From the NCBI RefSeq assembly GCF_934309415.1, contig NZ_CAKRDI010000005.1, positions 1-64,000 on the forward strand: a stretch of 64,000 nucleotides of DNA, in the 5' to 3' direction. This DNA is from an uncultured Mediterraneibacter sp. (GTDB lineage: Bacteria > Bacillota > Clostridia > Lachnospirales > Lachnospiraceae). This document shows, one piece after another, positions 52,969-62,374 of this stretch (positions are counted from its first letter, which is position 1; each line of letters starts with the position of its first letter). Position numbers and translations under genes: made by a program. The notes under the pieces are model-generated. The model saw only the letters and a program-made list of their open reading frames with translations. It was not told the DNA's origin and searched no databases.

Positions 52969-53547
52969 ATGTCAGAAAACAACGCATCCGGCAATGTTGC
53001 CATAAACGCACAGACAGCACGCACCAAAAAAATCGTACTGATCGGACTGATGACAGCCGTTACCTGTATCCTTGGACCTCTGTCCATCCCGCTTCCATTC
53101 AGCCCGGTACCGATTTCCCTTACAAATTTTGCTATCTTTCTTGCCGTATTTATCCTGGGAATGAAAGATGCAACAATCAGCTTTATCATCTATCTCTTGC
53201 TCGGAGCAGTTGGTGTTCCAGTTTTCTCAGCTTTCAGTGGCGGACTTGGAAAACTTGTAGGACCTACAGGTGGCTATCTGTTCGGCTTCATCTTCCTTGC
53301 TCTGATCATGGGATTTTTCATGGAACATTTTGACAGAAAAATCGTTCCGACCATCATTGGTATGATCATCGGTATGGCAGTCTGCTACATCTTCGGAACT
53401 GTATGGCTTGCCAAACTCATGAGCCTCTCCTTCAACGAAGCTCTTGCACTCGGAGTTCTCCCATACCTCGCCGGAGATGTTGCAAAAATCATCATTGCAG
53501 TCATCATAGGTCCAAGACTCTACGCAGCAACCCTGAAAGTAAGATAA
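52969..53547 (+). CDS. bioY: ECF transporter S component, biotin-specific BioY
   Basis: A 192-residue membrane protein for biotin uptake, with GLMTAVTCILGPLSIPLPFS, PVPISLTNFAIFLAVFILG, SGGLGKLVGPTGGYLFGF and YLAGDVAKIIIAVIIGPRL, the BioY signature set. The ATG at 52969 is preferred because AAAGGAG lies nine bases upstream; the ATG at 52963 is only three bases from it. The BirA-like operator fits the function. Confidence 0.95.
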   Translation: MSENNASGNVAINAQTARTKKIVLIGLMTAVTCILGPLSIPLPFSPVPISLTNFAIFLAVFILGMKDATISFIIYLLLGAVGVPVFSAFSGGLGKLVGPTGGYLFGFIFLALIMGFFMEHFDRKIVPTIIGMIIGMAVCYIFGTVWLAKLMSLSFNEALALGVLPYLAGDVAKIIIAVIIGPRLYAATLKVR

Positions 53548-53558
53548 ACTGGATTAAC

Positions 53559-53937
53559 GTATTGCAGAAGGTGACAGTATGATGCTGGCGACTGTTCTGT
53601 AGAGTGTGTCTGAAAAATGCTTTCTGCAAGATATATGTCACAATTTGTGGGAGATTTTGTCTGAATGAGGGCGGCGTAGCGGGCTACGTCAACCGAATGA
53701 AGACAAAATATACCGCAAAGTGGGGCATGTAGATTGCAGGAATGATTTTTCAGACACACTCTAGGGTTAGAAAGTCTTAAAGAACTGCATATTATGTTAA
53801 AACAGCATTTGGAAGCTGTCCGAAGCGGAGCGAGTTTTCCAAATGCTGTTTTGTTTTTAATAATATGTAGTTCTTGCTAGACTTTCTAACCTGCAGAACC
53901 CAGAGTCAGCATCATACTGCTCACTTCTGCAAGCCTC
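53559..53937. repeat. Nested palindrome between convergent bioY and tex
   Basis: Outer arms TTGCAGAAGGTGACAGTATG (from 53561) and its near-complement (ending about 53935) would form a bidirectional terminator. Inside lie a complete family-2 element (53600-53763) and a second long hairpin (53765-53892: AAAACAGCATTTGGAA with TTCCAAATGCTGTTTT, and outer GGTTAGAAAGTCT/AGACTTTCTAACC). Confidence 0.75.
53600..53763. mobile_element. Family-2 MITE-like element, intact
   Basis: A 164-bp element with terminal inverted repeats of about 28 bases (TAGAGTGTGTCTGAAAAATG and complement). The interior has a further stem ATTTTGTCT/AGACAAAAT around GGCGTAGC/GCTACGTC. There is no coding sequence. Six or more partial copies lie elsewhere in the window. 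Confidence 0.78.
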
Positions 53938-53938
53938 C

Positions 53939-56092
53939 TTAATCCAATCCTCTCATCGTCAACTGAATCCTTTTTTTCTTCAGATCCACGCTCATTACTT
54001 TCACATCAACAATATCTCCAACACTGACTGCCTCCAGCGGATGCTTGATAAACTTGTCTGTAATCTGAGAGATATGCACCAGACCGTCCTGATGAACCCC
54101 GATATCTACAAACACACCGAAATCAATGACATTTCTGACGGTTCCTTTCAGGATCATTCCTTCTTTCAGATCCTTCATCTCAAGTACATCTGTACGGAGA
54201 ATCGGCTTCGGCATCTCATCTCGTGGATCACGTGCCGGCTTTTCAAGCTCTTTTACAATGTCTCTTAATGTAATCTCACCAATTCCAAGTTCTTCTGCCA
54301 GTTTCTTATAGTCTTTGATCGTCAGGGAAAGACCTGTCAGATTATGTCCTGTAACATCCTCTGCTTTGTATCCCTGTTTCTCCAGCAGTTTCTCTGCTGC
54401 TTCATAAGATTCCGGGTGAACTCCTGTGGCATCCAGCGGATTCGTGCCACCCTGGATTCTCATAAATCCGGCACACTGTTCAAATGCTTTCGGCCCCAGC
54501 TTCGGAACTTTCAGAAGTGCTCTTCTGTCCGCAAATCTTCCGTTTTCTTCACGGTAAGCCACAATATTCTTTGCGATCGTACTGCTGATTCCTGAAATGT
54601 AAGAAAGCAGCGGTGCAGACGCTGTATTCAGATCTACTCCGACTTTATTTACACAGTCTTCAACCACTCCACTTAAAGATTCTCCAAGCTTCTTCTGGTT
54701 CATATCATGCTGATACTGTCCCACTCCGATGGATTTCGGATCGATCTTAACCAGCTCTGCCAGCGGATCCTGAAGTCTTCTCGCGATCGAAGCAGCACTT
54801 CTCTGACCCACATCGAATTTCGGGAATTCTTCACTGGCCAGCTTGCTTGCAGAATAAACCGATGCACCGGCTTCATTCACGATCACATACTGTACTTTCT
54901 CCGGTATCTCCTTCAAAAGCTCTACAATGAACTGCTCAGACTCTCTGGATGCAGTTCCGTTTCCAAGCGAAATCAGAGAAATATTGTACTTCGGAATAAT
55001 CTTTTTAAGCAGATCTTTACTTGCCTGAATCTTCTTTGGTGTCGTTGGTGCAGTCGGATAGATTACAGTGGTTCCAATCACTTTTCCAGTCTGATCTACC
55101 ACCGCAAGTTTACATCCTGTACGGAACGCCGGATCCCAGCCAAGCACTACTTTTCCTGCGATTGGCGGCTGCATCAGCAGCTGATGGAGGTTCTTTCCAA
55201 AGACTTCAATAGCTCCGTCCTCTGCTTTTTCCGTCAGTTCATTCCGGATCTCGCGCTCAATGGCCGGTCCGATCAGACGATTATAACTGTCTGCAACTGT
55301 ATCCTTTAAAACAGGTGTTGTATATGGATTTTCATTACGGATTACTTTCCGCTCCAGATATCTTAAAATGTCCTCTTCCGGTGCTTCAATCTTCACAGTC
55401 AGGAATTTTTCTTTTTCTCCACGGTTCAGTGCCAGAATTCTGTGTCCTGCAAGTTTTGCTGCCGGCTCTTCAAAATCATAGTACATCTCATATACTGATT
55501 CTGCTTCCGGATCCTTCGCTGTTGAGATCAGTTTTCCCTTTTTCATCGTTGTATTACGGATCCAGCTTCTGTAATCTGCATTGTCCGAAATGCTTTCTGC
55601 GATAATATCCATCGCTCCCACAATTGCATCGGCGGCAGATTTTACTTCTTTTTCCTCTGACACATATTCTTCTGCAATCTTTTCCAACGGCTCTGTTGTC
55701 TTCTGGAGTGTGATCATTGCTGCCAGCGGCTCCAGCCCTTTTTCCCTGGCAATTGTCGCACGTGTTCTGCGTTTCGGTCTGTAAGGTCTGTACAGATCCT
55801 CCACAGAAACCAGTGTCTCTGCTGCAAGAATCTGCGCCCTCAATTCTTCTGTCAGCTTTCCCTGTTCTTCGATACTTGAGATCACCTGCTCTTTCTTCTC
55901 TTCCAGATTTCTCAGATAAACCAGTCTCTCATACAGTTTTCTAAGCTGTTCATCGTTCAGGGAACCCGTTACTTCTTTTCTATATCTTGAAATAAATGGA
56001 ATCGTATTGCCTTCATCGATCAATTTCACTGCCGCATCAATCTGCCAGCGTTTCACATCTAATTCTTCTGTCAGTCTCTGATTAATGTCCAT
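53939..56092 (-). CDS. tex: Tex-family RNA-binding protein
   Basis: A 717-residue cytosolic nucleic-acid-binding protein. N-terminal helical domain (MDINQRLTEELDVKRWQIDA, FISRYRKEVTGSLNDEQLR), YqgF-like fold (VLGWDPAFRTGCKLAVVDQTG), helix-hairpin-helix region (ALLKVPKLGPKAFEQCAGFM), and a C-terminal S1 domain (GMILKGTVRNVIDFGVFVDIG, HVSQI-like VHISQITDKF). It is linked to transcription and RNA metabolism. Full length. Confidence 0.97.
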   Translation of the reverse strand: MDINQRLTEELDVKRWQIDAAVKLIDEGNTIPFISRYRKEVTGSLNDEQLRKLYERLVYLRNLEEKKEQVISSIEEQGKLTEELRAQILAAETLVSVEDLYRPYRPKRRTRATIAREKGLEPLAAMITLQKTTEPLEKIAEEYVSEEKEVKSAADAIVGAMDIIAESISDNADYRSWIRNTTMKKGKLISTAKDPEAESVYEMYYDFEEPAAKLAGHRILALNRGEKEKFLTVKIEAPEEDILRYLERKVIRNENPYTTPVLKDTVADSYNRLIGPAIEREIRNELTEKAEDGAIEVFGKNLHQLLMQPPIAGKVVLGWDPAFRTGCKLAVVDQTGKVIGTTVIYPTAPTTPKKIQASKDLLKKIIPKYNISLISLGNGTASRESEQFIVELLKEIPEKVQYVIVNEAGASVYSASKLASEEFPKFDVGQRSAASIARRLQDPLAELVKIDPKSIGVGQYQHDMNQKKLGESLSGVVEDCVNKVGVDLNTASAPLLSYISGISSTIAKNIVAYREENGRFADRRALLKVPKLGPKAFEQCAGFMRIQGGTNPLDATGVHPESYEAAEKLLEKQGYKAEDVTGHNLTGLSLTIKDYKKLAEELGIGEITLRDIVKELEKPARDPRDEMPKPILRTDVLEMKDLKEGMILKGTVRNVIDFGVFVDIGVHQDGLVHISQITDKFIKHPLEAVSVGDIVDVKVMSVDLKKKRIQLTMRGLD

Positions 56093-56140
56093 AATTTCGC
56101 TTATATCCTCTCATTTGCTATTTGCAATGGCGTATCTTCT

Positions 56141-56169
56141 GCAGGAATGATTTTTCAGACACACTCTAG
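56141..56169. repeat. Family-2 right end that supplies a stop codon
   Basis: GCAGGAATGATTTTTCAGAC through CACTCTAG matches the right terminal repeat. The TAG stop codon of the binding-protein gene (56166-56168) is read from within it. Confidence 0.65.
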
Positions 56170-57977
56170 TCTTTCGTCTTCTCATACGCATCTCTCACCC
56201 GGTCTGTCAGTTCCTGTCCACCATTCGCATACCATTCTACCACAAAAGTATCGAAATAATCTACCGGTTTCTCTCCTGCAATAATCTGCAGGAACGTCTG
56301 CGACTGTAGTTCCTGCAAAGCCTGCGGGATCTCACCATTTTCCTCTCCCATCGAGACTACCTGACGCGGTTCTCTTATCGAATCAGCCAAAAGTCCCGCT
56401 GCTTCAATTCGAGAGGCATATGCCGCCCAGGCATTCGCTGTAGTAAGATTTCCATTCAGATAAGAACAACACGTATCATAATAAGATTTTTCAAGCCCTG
56501 TCAGCTCCGATACACTCAGCTTTTTGTCCAGCGCAGCCTGAATATTCTGACTGGCACGATAAAGCGCATCTATATAATCCACATTAATATTCAGCGGACG
56601 AGCCGTAGGATCTACATTCAGTGCAAAATACTCATTGATCTCCGTTGCATTCTCGTCTGTATATCTGGCGTAATCAAAGATGGTACTTACATATTTTCCA
56701 ACGATCTCCGGATGTTCATATCCTTTCCGGACAACCACATACATCCAGTCATCATAAGATTCAAAGGTCCTGACTTTTCTGCCCTCATTCTCCGTAACCA
56801 GATATGGCTTCCAGTCCGCATTTTTATCTGCTGCATAAGAAAAACTTAACGGATTGTTTGGTGCCCACCAGCGGCCAAAGATTGCCCCACAGTGTCCTGA
56901 TCTGACAAGCTCATCTATATTTTCTGTTTTTCTCAGAAGAAATCTCGAATCCAGAATCCCCTCTTCATATAACTCATGCAGATAACCAAGTGCCTGTTTC
57001 GTTTCATCCGTCAGTGAACCATAGACAACCTCATTCTCTTCATTCAGAATCCATTTCTGCGGAACTGCACCAAATTTTGAAAAGACAGCATCCACACCAT
57101 AAGTATCTCCGGTTCCCGCAAAGATTCCTGTACTGCAGGCTAACCCGATCGTCTGCCCGTCACCGGCCATGTCATGTTCCACAAATGCACGGATCACTTT
57201 CATCGCTTCTTCCATTGTCTCAGGTTCTTCCATCCCAAGTTCCCGGATCCAGTCATCCCGCAGCCAGAGCAGCATTTCACCATCATCAATCGCTGTATTG
57301 GGAAATGCATACAATTTTCCATCTACACTTGCAGAATCCAGCAGTGCACTTCCATAACTGCCGTACATCTCCTTGATCGTATCTGTTGTACACTCTTCAT
57401 AAACTGTTGTGAGATCTTCTATCATTCCACTTTTTACCAGATTTATCAGGTTCTCTCTTCCATTTACAACCAGAAGATCCGGAATCTCCTTATCGGCAAT
57501 AGCCATGGCCACTGCTTCATTGTAAGCTCCATTATCCTCCAGTTCAATGAGATTCTGATTCTGAATATTCAACTGTTTTTTCAGATATCTGGTATACCCA
57601 TTATTTTCATATGTATTTCCTACCGGGAGGAAAGAATGGTCTGCTCCTGACATTTTTCCAAGCGTGTAGGTCACAGTTTCCGGATATTTTCCCATCGGAG
57701 TATGCTCTGCCTCTTCCCATTGTTCTGACTTTGTTGCCGAGCTCTGCTTTCGACTGTTTTTACTTTTTCCCGTTTTTTCATCCTGCTTTGAATGATCTGA
57801 ATCCTCATTCTCTGCTTCCTGTTCTCCACTTACAGCATCCTGTTCCTCATCCATTTTCTGTTTGTCTGCAGAATTTCCTGTCAGATGCCCTGTTCCAGAC
57901 CAGATATTCCATCCAACTGCACTTCCGACCAGGAGCAAAAGCAGCACTCCCACTATTATTTTCTTTTTATTTTTCAT
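56166..57977 (-). CDS. Extracellular solute-binding-type protein linked to the sensor kinase
   Basis: A 603-residue LplA-like family 1 binding protein. It has an N-terminal hydrophobic segment (residues 7-24, IIVGVLLLLLVGSAVGW) without a lipobox cysteine, then an acidic/Lys-rich linker, then the binding fold (TVTYTLGKMSGADHSFLPVG, LYAFPNTAIDDGEMLLWLRD). The start overlaps the kinase stop by 11 bases. It may present a ligand to the kinase or act as an alternative binding protein for the ABC transporter upstream. It ends inside a family-2 repeat. Confidence 0.87.
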   Translation of the reverse strand: MKNKKKIIVGVLLLLLVGSAVGWNIWSGTGHLTGNSADKQKMDEEQDAVSGEQEAENEDSDHSKQDEKTGKSKNSRKQSSATKSEQWEEAEHTPMGKYPETVTYTLGKMSGADHSFLPVGNTYENNGYTRYLKKQLNIQNQNLIELEDNGAYNEAVAMAIADKEIPDLLVVNGRENLINLVKSGMIEDLTTVYEECTTDTIKEMYGSYGSALLDSASVDGKLYAFPNTAIDDGEMLLWLRDDWIRELGMEEPETMEEAMKVIRAFVEHDMAGDGQTIGLACSTGIFAGTGDTYGVDAVFSKFGAVPQKWILNEENEVVYGSLTDETKQALGYLHELYEEGILDSRFLLRKTENIDELVRSGHCGAIFGRWWAPNNPLSFSYAADKNADWKPYLVTENEGRKVRTFESYDDWMYVVVRKGYEHPEIVGKYVSTIFDYARYTDENATEINEYFALNVDPTARPLNINVDYIDALYRASQNIQAALDKKLSVSELTGLEKSYYDTCCSYLNGNLTTANAWAAYASRIEAAGLLADSIREPRQVVSMGEENGEIPQALQELQSQTFLQIIAGEKPVDYFDTFVVEWYANGGQELTDRVRDAYEKTKD

Positions 57978-59688
57978 TTTTCATCTCAGCCTTTTTCGGA
58001 ATTCTGATATATACACGGGTTCCTTCTCCCGGAACACTCTCTGCTTTCATCTCACCTTTTTCTCCATAAAGCACATGGATTCTCTCATAGACATTGCGTA
58101 CTCCATATCCTGAAGATTTATAAGTAAGAATCTGCTCTGCTTTTTCCTGTTCCATTCCCACTCCGTTGTCACGCACTTCGAAGAAAATTGATTCCTTCTC
58201 GTCACGCACTGTGATCCAGAGAATCTTTTCCTCTTTTTCAGATACATCCAGACCATGGTCAATCGCATTCTCCACCAGTGGCTGAAGAATCAGTTTCGGC
58301 GTACTATAATCTTCCAGCCCTTCTGCTATCTCTTCTACCACCTGAAATTCATGGTCATGCATGATCAACTGTATCTTCAGATAAGACCGGATATTATCAA
58401 TTTCCTTTGACACGGTTGTCATCGTTTCACCACGGTTCAGGCTTGTCCTGTAATAAGTAGACAATGCAAGTGTCACACGGCTGATCTCATCCTCTCCTGC
58501 TTCCAGTGCTTTCCAGTTAATAATTGAAAGTGAATTATACAGGAAATGCGGATTGATCTGTGCCTGTAATGCCTTCATCTCACTGTTCTGAAGCTTGATC
58601 TTTCCTTCGTAAACTTCTGTGATCAGATGGTTCATCTGATCCATCATCCGCCGGAAGGAGCGGATCAGAACACCAATCTCATCATTGGAATCACTGCTGA
58701 CCGTTACTTTCCGGAAGCCGAGATGGATCTGGTTCATATTTTCCGTCAGACGTTCCAGCCCTGAAACCATCTTTTTAGAAAAGAAATATCCAAATAAAAT
58801 CAAGAGTCCAACACTGATCACCACAAGCGGAATATTGCGCAGAACAAGTCTTGTCGCCGATTCTGTAATGATCTTCGTTGGACGGTACATACAGAATTTC
58901 CATCCGGTACTCTCCATCGTGCTGACGGAACAGGTATAATTCTTCTGAAGATAAGTCAGAGATTCTGGTTTTTCCGGACGATATTTCTCATCCATTGACT
59001 CTGAAGCAAACACTACATTTCCCTCATCATCCAGGATAATTCCACCTGTATTTTCTGTAAGCTGGCTTGAAAATGCTTCCAGCACCTTGGCATACTCCAG
59101 CTTCATAGCCAGAATTGCGCTGATATCTTCACTGTCATAAAACTTTCTGCTTGCAACAATCGCAGGATTCCCACTTCTGATTACACTCCACTGCATAATG
59201 GAACTGTCATCCAGTCTGCTATACCACTGCTGACTCTGTGCATCCGAAAGAGGTCTTAATTCTGCTCCGTGAGCCACCTCGATCGTTTCTGAATACAGCG
59301 TGATCCCCTCGATCTCCCGATGATAGATTGCCGGCATCTGAAGCAGCGGATCTGCCACATTCACATATTTCAGATACATCTCGTAATCAGAAGATTTATC
59401 TGGTTCCAGAATCCCTCGCAGATCCTGAGAATAGGAAAGATAATTGACCAGATTTTCATAGATCTTTGCCTGATTTTCAATGCTTTCCACAGACTGGTTC
59501 AACGTCTTTTCCATGTTACTGATCTCATTCTTCTTCAACTGATGCATCATTCCATACTGCATATAGACCGTGATGATCAGAACCGGAACCAACCCTGCCA
59601 CAAGAATCAGAAGTGTCAGTTTATAACGATATTTCAGATTTTTGTATCCTGTAACCAGATTTCTATACCACTGTCTCAATCGGTTCAT
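57967..59688 (-). CDS. Sensor histidine kinase, YesM family
   Basis: A 573-residue membrane kinase. TM helix about residues 24-45 (LTLLILVAGLVPVLIITVYM), a large extracellular sensor domain (about 46-280), a second TM (IPLVVISVGLLILFGYFF), HAMP, then His_kinase (ALQAQINPHFLYNSLSIINW with the phosphorylated His) and HATPase_c (LVENAIDHGLD, DNGVGM, GYGVRNVYERI). It overlaps the response regulator gene by 26 bases. Confidence 0.93.
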   Translation of the reverse strand: MNRLRQWYRNLVTGYKNLKYRYKLTLLILVAGLVPVLIITVYMQYGMMHQLKKNEISNMEKTLNQSVESIENQAKIYENLVNYLSYSQDLRGILEPDKSSDYEMYLKYVNVADPLLQMPAIYHREIEGITLYSETIEVAHGAELRPLSDAQSQQWYSRLDDSSIMQWSVIRSGNPAIVASRKFYDSEDISAILAMKLEYAKVLEAFSSQLTENTGGIILDDEGNVVFASESMDEKYRPEKPESLTYLQKNYTCSVSTMESTGWKFCMYRPTKIITESATRLVLRNIPLVVISVGLLILFGYFFSKKMVSGLERLTENMNQIHLGFRKVTVSSDSNDEIGVLIRSFRRMMDQMNHLITEVYEGKIKLQNSEMKALQAQINPHFLYNSLSIINWKALEAGEDEISRVTLALSTYYRTSLNRGETMTTVSKEIDNIRSYLKIQLIMHDHEFQVVEEIAEGLEDYSTPKLILQPLVENAIDHGLDVSEKEEKILWITVRDEKESIFFEVRDNGVGMEQEKAEQILTYKSSGYGVRNVYERIHVLYGEKGEMKAESVPGEGTRVYIRIPKKAEMKNEK

Positions 59689-61210
59689 CTGTCACTTTTC
59701 CTTTCCTACAGGACTCCGGTGTATCTCCGAAAAATTCACGGAAACTCCGGCAAAAATAAGAACTGTTGGAAAATCCGATCTCTTTTGCAATTCCTGTAAT
59801 CTTCATATTGGTCGTCTCCAGAAGTTCCTTCGCCTTATTCATCCTTACCTCACGGATAAAACGGTTCAATGTCATACCGGTTTCTTCCTTAAATACGGTA
59901 CTGAGATATCCCGGTGAGAGGAATACCATCGCCGCAAGACTCTCCACTCCCAGCGTCTTTTCTGAATAATGATGATAAATGTAACTTTTTACCTTTGTGA
60001 TTTCCTCGCGGAATCCATCTTCCTGCTCTTTCGTGCACCGTTCAAATTCCTCCAGAGAGTTTGAAACAATATCAATGACATCCTGAATATTTCTGCATCG
60101 ATATAATCGATCCACTTTTTTAGAAAATACTTTTTCATCCAGTCCCGTAGTCTGTTCTGAAAGTTCTTTCAGAATCCCTGAAAATACAAACTTGACATAC
60201 ATATCTGAAAACTGACGGTCGCATCTGTATTTCTGTTCCAGCTTACAGAAATCCTGTCTCAGATGCGCCAGATCTTTATACTGGATATCCTTCGTAATCT
60301 GCTCCATCAGTTCCGAATCCTCCGCCGGATTTTCATTCGTTTCTTCCACTGCCTCACCATTCATAAAGATATGCTGCCCCGGCTGGTAAAACTGTTCTTC
60401 CAGAAGCCGTTCCAGCTCATGAAATTCTTCCGGAATCTGTGTATAATTTTCCAACGGTCTGCTGACCGCAAAATAACATTCACTGTTATACTGCTGAGAG
60501 AAAAAGCGGTGCATCTTTTCTGCAAGCATCTTATAATCGGTATATTGTTCATAGAAAAAGAAGACTGATTCATTCGAATTCAGGTTCAGATAATACACTT
60601 CTCTCTGAATCTGTTCCCTGAGATTTTCCAGAAAATGTTCCTCTTCTGTTTCAAAAAATCCGCTCACTGCACTGACCAGCATCAGTCTGGCACAGCGTTT
60701 CAGATTCTCATCTGTATTCCCCGATACTTCCAGCATTTTCTGAATATCTGCTGTTTTTCCACTGTACAGATAATTCATCAGGAAATATTTTTTCAGATAA
60801 TCTCCCTGCAATGTCTGCTTTTCTTCCTTCTGTGCTTTCTGCTCCAAATGCCCCAGTACCCTGGTGTATGTCTTGTGAAATTCTTTCGGATCCACTGGCT
60901 TTAATACATAATCCACCACGCCATACCGAAGTGCTTCTCTGGCATATGAGAAATCATTATATCCGCTGAAGATCACAATCTCCAGATCCGGATATAATTC
61001 TCTTGCCGCACTGGTCAGTTCCAGTCCGTTCATATAAGGCATCTTCACATCTGAAAAAAGCAGATCCACCTGATTGGATGCAAGTATCCCCAATGCATCC
61101 TTTCCATTGGAAGCTTCCAGAATCCGAAATTCTTCTTTTTCTCTTTTCAGAAGAAACTGAATTCCCTTGCGCTCCAGTTTTTCATCATCAACGATCAATA
61201 TTGTCAGCAT
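59663..61210 (-). CDS. Response regulator, YesN family (REC + AraC HTH)
   Basis: A 515-residue regulator. The receiver domain has DDE near residue 8, phospho-acceptor Asp54 (LLFSDVKMPYMNG) and Lys in VLKPVDP. A long helical middle follows. The C-terminal AraC double HTH is LGVESLAAMVFLSPGYLSTVFKEETG and ITGIAKEIGFSNSSYFCRSF. It is expected to activate the neighbouring sugar transporter genes on signal from the kinase. Confidence 0.93.
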   Translation of the reverse strand: MLTILIVDDEKLERKGIQFLLKREKEEFRILEASNGKDALGILASNQVDLLFSDVKMPYMNGLELTSAARELYPDLEIVIFSGYNDFSYAREALRYGVVDYVLKPVDPKEFHKTYTRVLGHLEQKAQKEEKQTLQGDYLKKYFLMNYLYSGKTADIQKMLEVSGNTDENLKRCARLMLVSAVSGFFETEEEHFLENLREQIQREVYYLNLNSNESVFFFYEQYTDYKMLAEKMHRFFSQQYNSECYFAVSRPLENYTQIPEEFHELERLLEEQFYQPGQHIFMNGEAVEETNENPAEDSELMEQITKDIQYKDLAHLRQDFCKLEQKYRCDRQFSDMYVKFVFSGILKELSEQTTGLDEKVFSKKVDRLYRCRNIQDVIDIVSNSLEEFERCTKEQEDGFREEITKVKSYIYHHYSEKTLGVESLAAMVFLSPGYLSTVFKEETGMTLNRFIREVRMNKAKELLETTNMKITGIAKEIGFSNSSYFCRSFREFFGDTPESCRKGKVTDEPIETVV

Positions 61211-61531
61211 TTTTCTCCCATTCCTTTTAACGTCCGAAAACAGCAGAACACCACTTATCTATGATAAGCTGCGCCTGCTGTTGTTACCTGCCTTTTGCTG
61301 TTTACTGGTTCTTATATTCGAAATCTTCTTTTTCCCGTTTTCTACATATCAACCAACTAAACACCTAAAAAACAGAGTTACAATTTTCTTTTATTTTAGT
61401 GCATCTGTACTGTGATGTAAAGTAAATGTCTTAAGCTCTGTTACTGTTCACAGCATAGCGGTAAACAGTAACGCATCTCGCCATTCAGAATCGTCTGTGA
61501 CGATGGGCGAGATGCATTCAGTAACTAAACT
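61211..61531. other. Intergenic region with a family-1 repeat
   Basis: 321 bases between the ABC permease and the response regulator genes. The repeat at 61440-61525 lies here. No gene was seen. Confidence 0.6.
61440..61525. repeat. Family-1 repeat with hairpins a and b only
   Basis: 86 bases: hairpin a (GTTACTGTTCACAGCATAGC...), hairpin b (GCATCTCGCC... GGGCGAGATGC), then directly CAGTAAC. Hairpin c is missing. It may act as an attenuator between the transporter and regulator genes. Confidence 0.75.
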
Positions 61532-62374
61532 CTAACCTTTTACAGCACCTGCAACCACACCTTCAATGATGTATCTCTGACAGAACAGATAGAAGATGAT
61601 GATCGGCACGATTGCGAGGACAAGAGTTCCCATCATGGCGCCCATGTCCACCGCTCCGTAGCCTCCTTTTAAATACTGTACCGCCATCGGAACTGTTTTA
61701 TATTTTCTCTGATCCAGCACAAGAGAAGGCAAAAGGTAATCATTCCAGATCCACATCGCCTGAAGGATTGTGACAGTAACGCATGTAGGCTTTGCGATTG
61801 GAAGAACTACTTTAAAAAATGTCTGAATCGGCGTACAGCCATCGATCATTGCCGCTTCCTCAATCTCCAGAGGAATGGATTTCATAAATCCGGTAAACAT
61901 GAAGACGGAAAGACCGGCTCCAAATCCCAAATAGATTACGATCAGTCCCCATGGATTTCCCATTTTTAACATATTCGCAATCTTGGAAAGTGTGTACATT
62001 TCCATCTGGAACGGCACTACCATGGCAAACAGACAGAGTACATAAAGAAGTTTTGTAAATTTTGTCTTTACTCTGCAAATATACCATGCACACATTGAAC
62101 AGCAGAGAATAATCACTGCTACAGAAAATATTGTGATAAATAAACTCCATCCAAATGCTTCAATCAGATTTGTCTGTTTGATACCACGTACATAGTTTTC
62201 GATTCCCACAAACATCTTCTCTGTCGGGATCTTGAATGGATATTTACTGATATATACCTTTTTCTTAAAGGAGTTGATAAATACAAGCACGATTGGATAC
62301 AGATACAATACACTGAGCACTGCAAAAATCGCTGTCAGGATTGCTCCGTGCTTTACTGGACGTTTTTTCTCCAT
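61532..62374 (-). CDS. ABC transporter permease (MalG/CUT1 type)
   Basis: A 280-residue six-helix permease. EAA loop EEAAMIDGCTPIQTFFKVVLP. It starts MEKKRPVKHGAILTAIFAVL and shares one base with the stop of the upstream permease (62374). Partner of the permease at 62374-63216. No ATPase gene is beside it, so it probably uses a shared MsmK-like ATPase such as the one at 25011-26108 (inference). Confidence 0.93.
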   Translation of the reverse strand: MEKKRPVKHGAILTAIFAVLSVLYLYPIVLVFINSFKKKVYISKYPFKIPTEKMFVGIENYVRGIKQTNLIEAFGWSLFITIFSVAVIILCCSMCAWYICRVKTKFTKLLYVLCLFAMVVPFQMEMYTLSKIANMLKMGNPWGLIVIYLGFGAGLSVFMFTGFMKSIPLEIEEAAMIDGCTPIQTFFKVVLPIAKPTCVTVTILQAMWIWNDYLLPSLVLDQRKYKTVPMAVQYLKGGYGAVDMGAMMGTLVLAIVPIIIFYLFCQRYIIEGVVAGAVKG

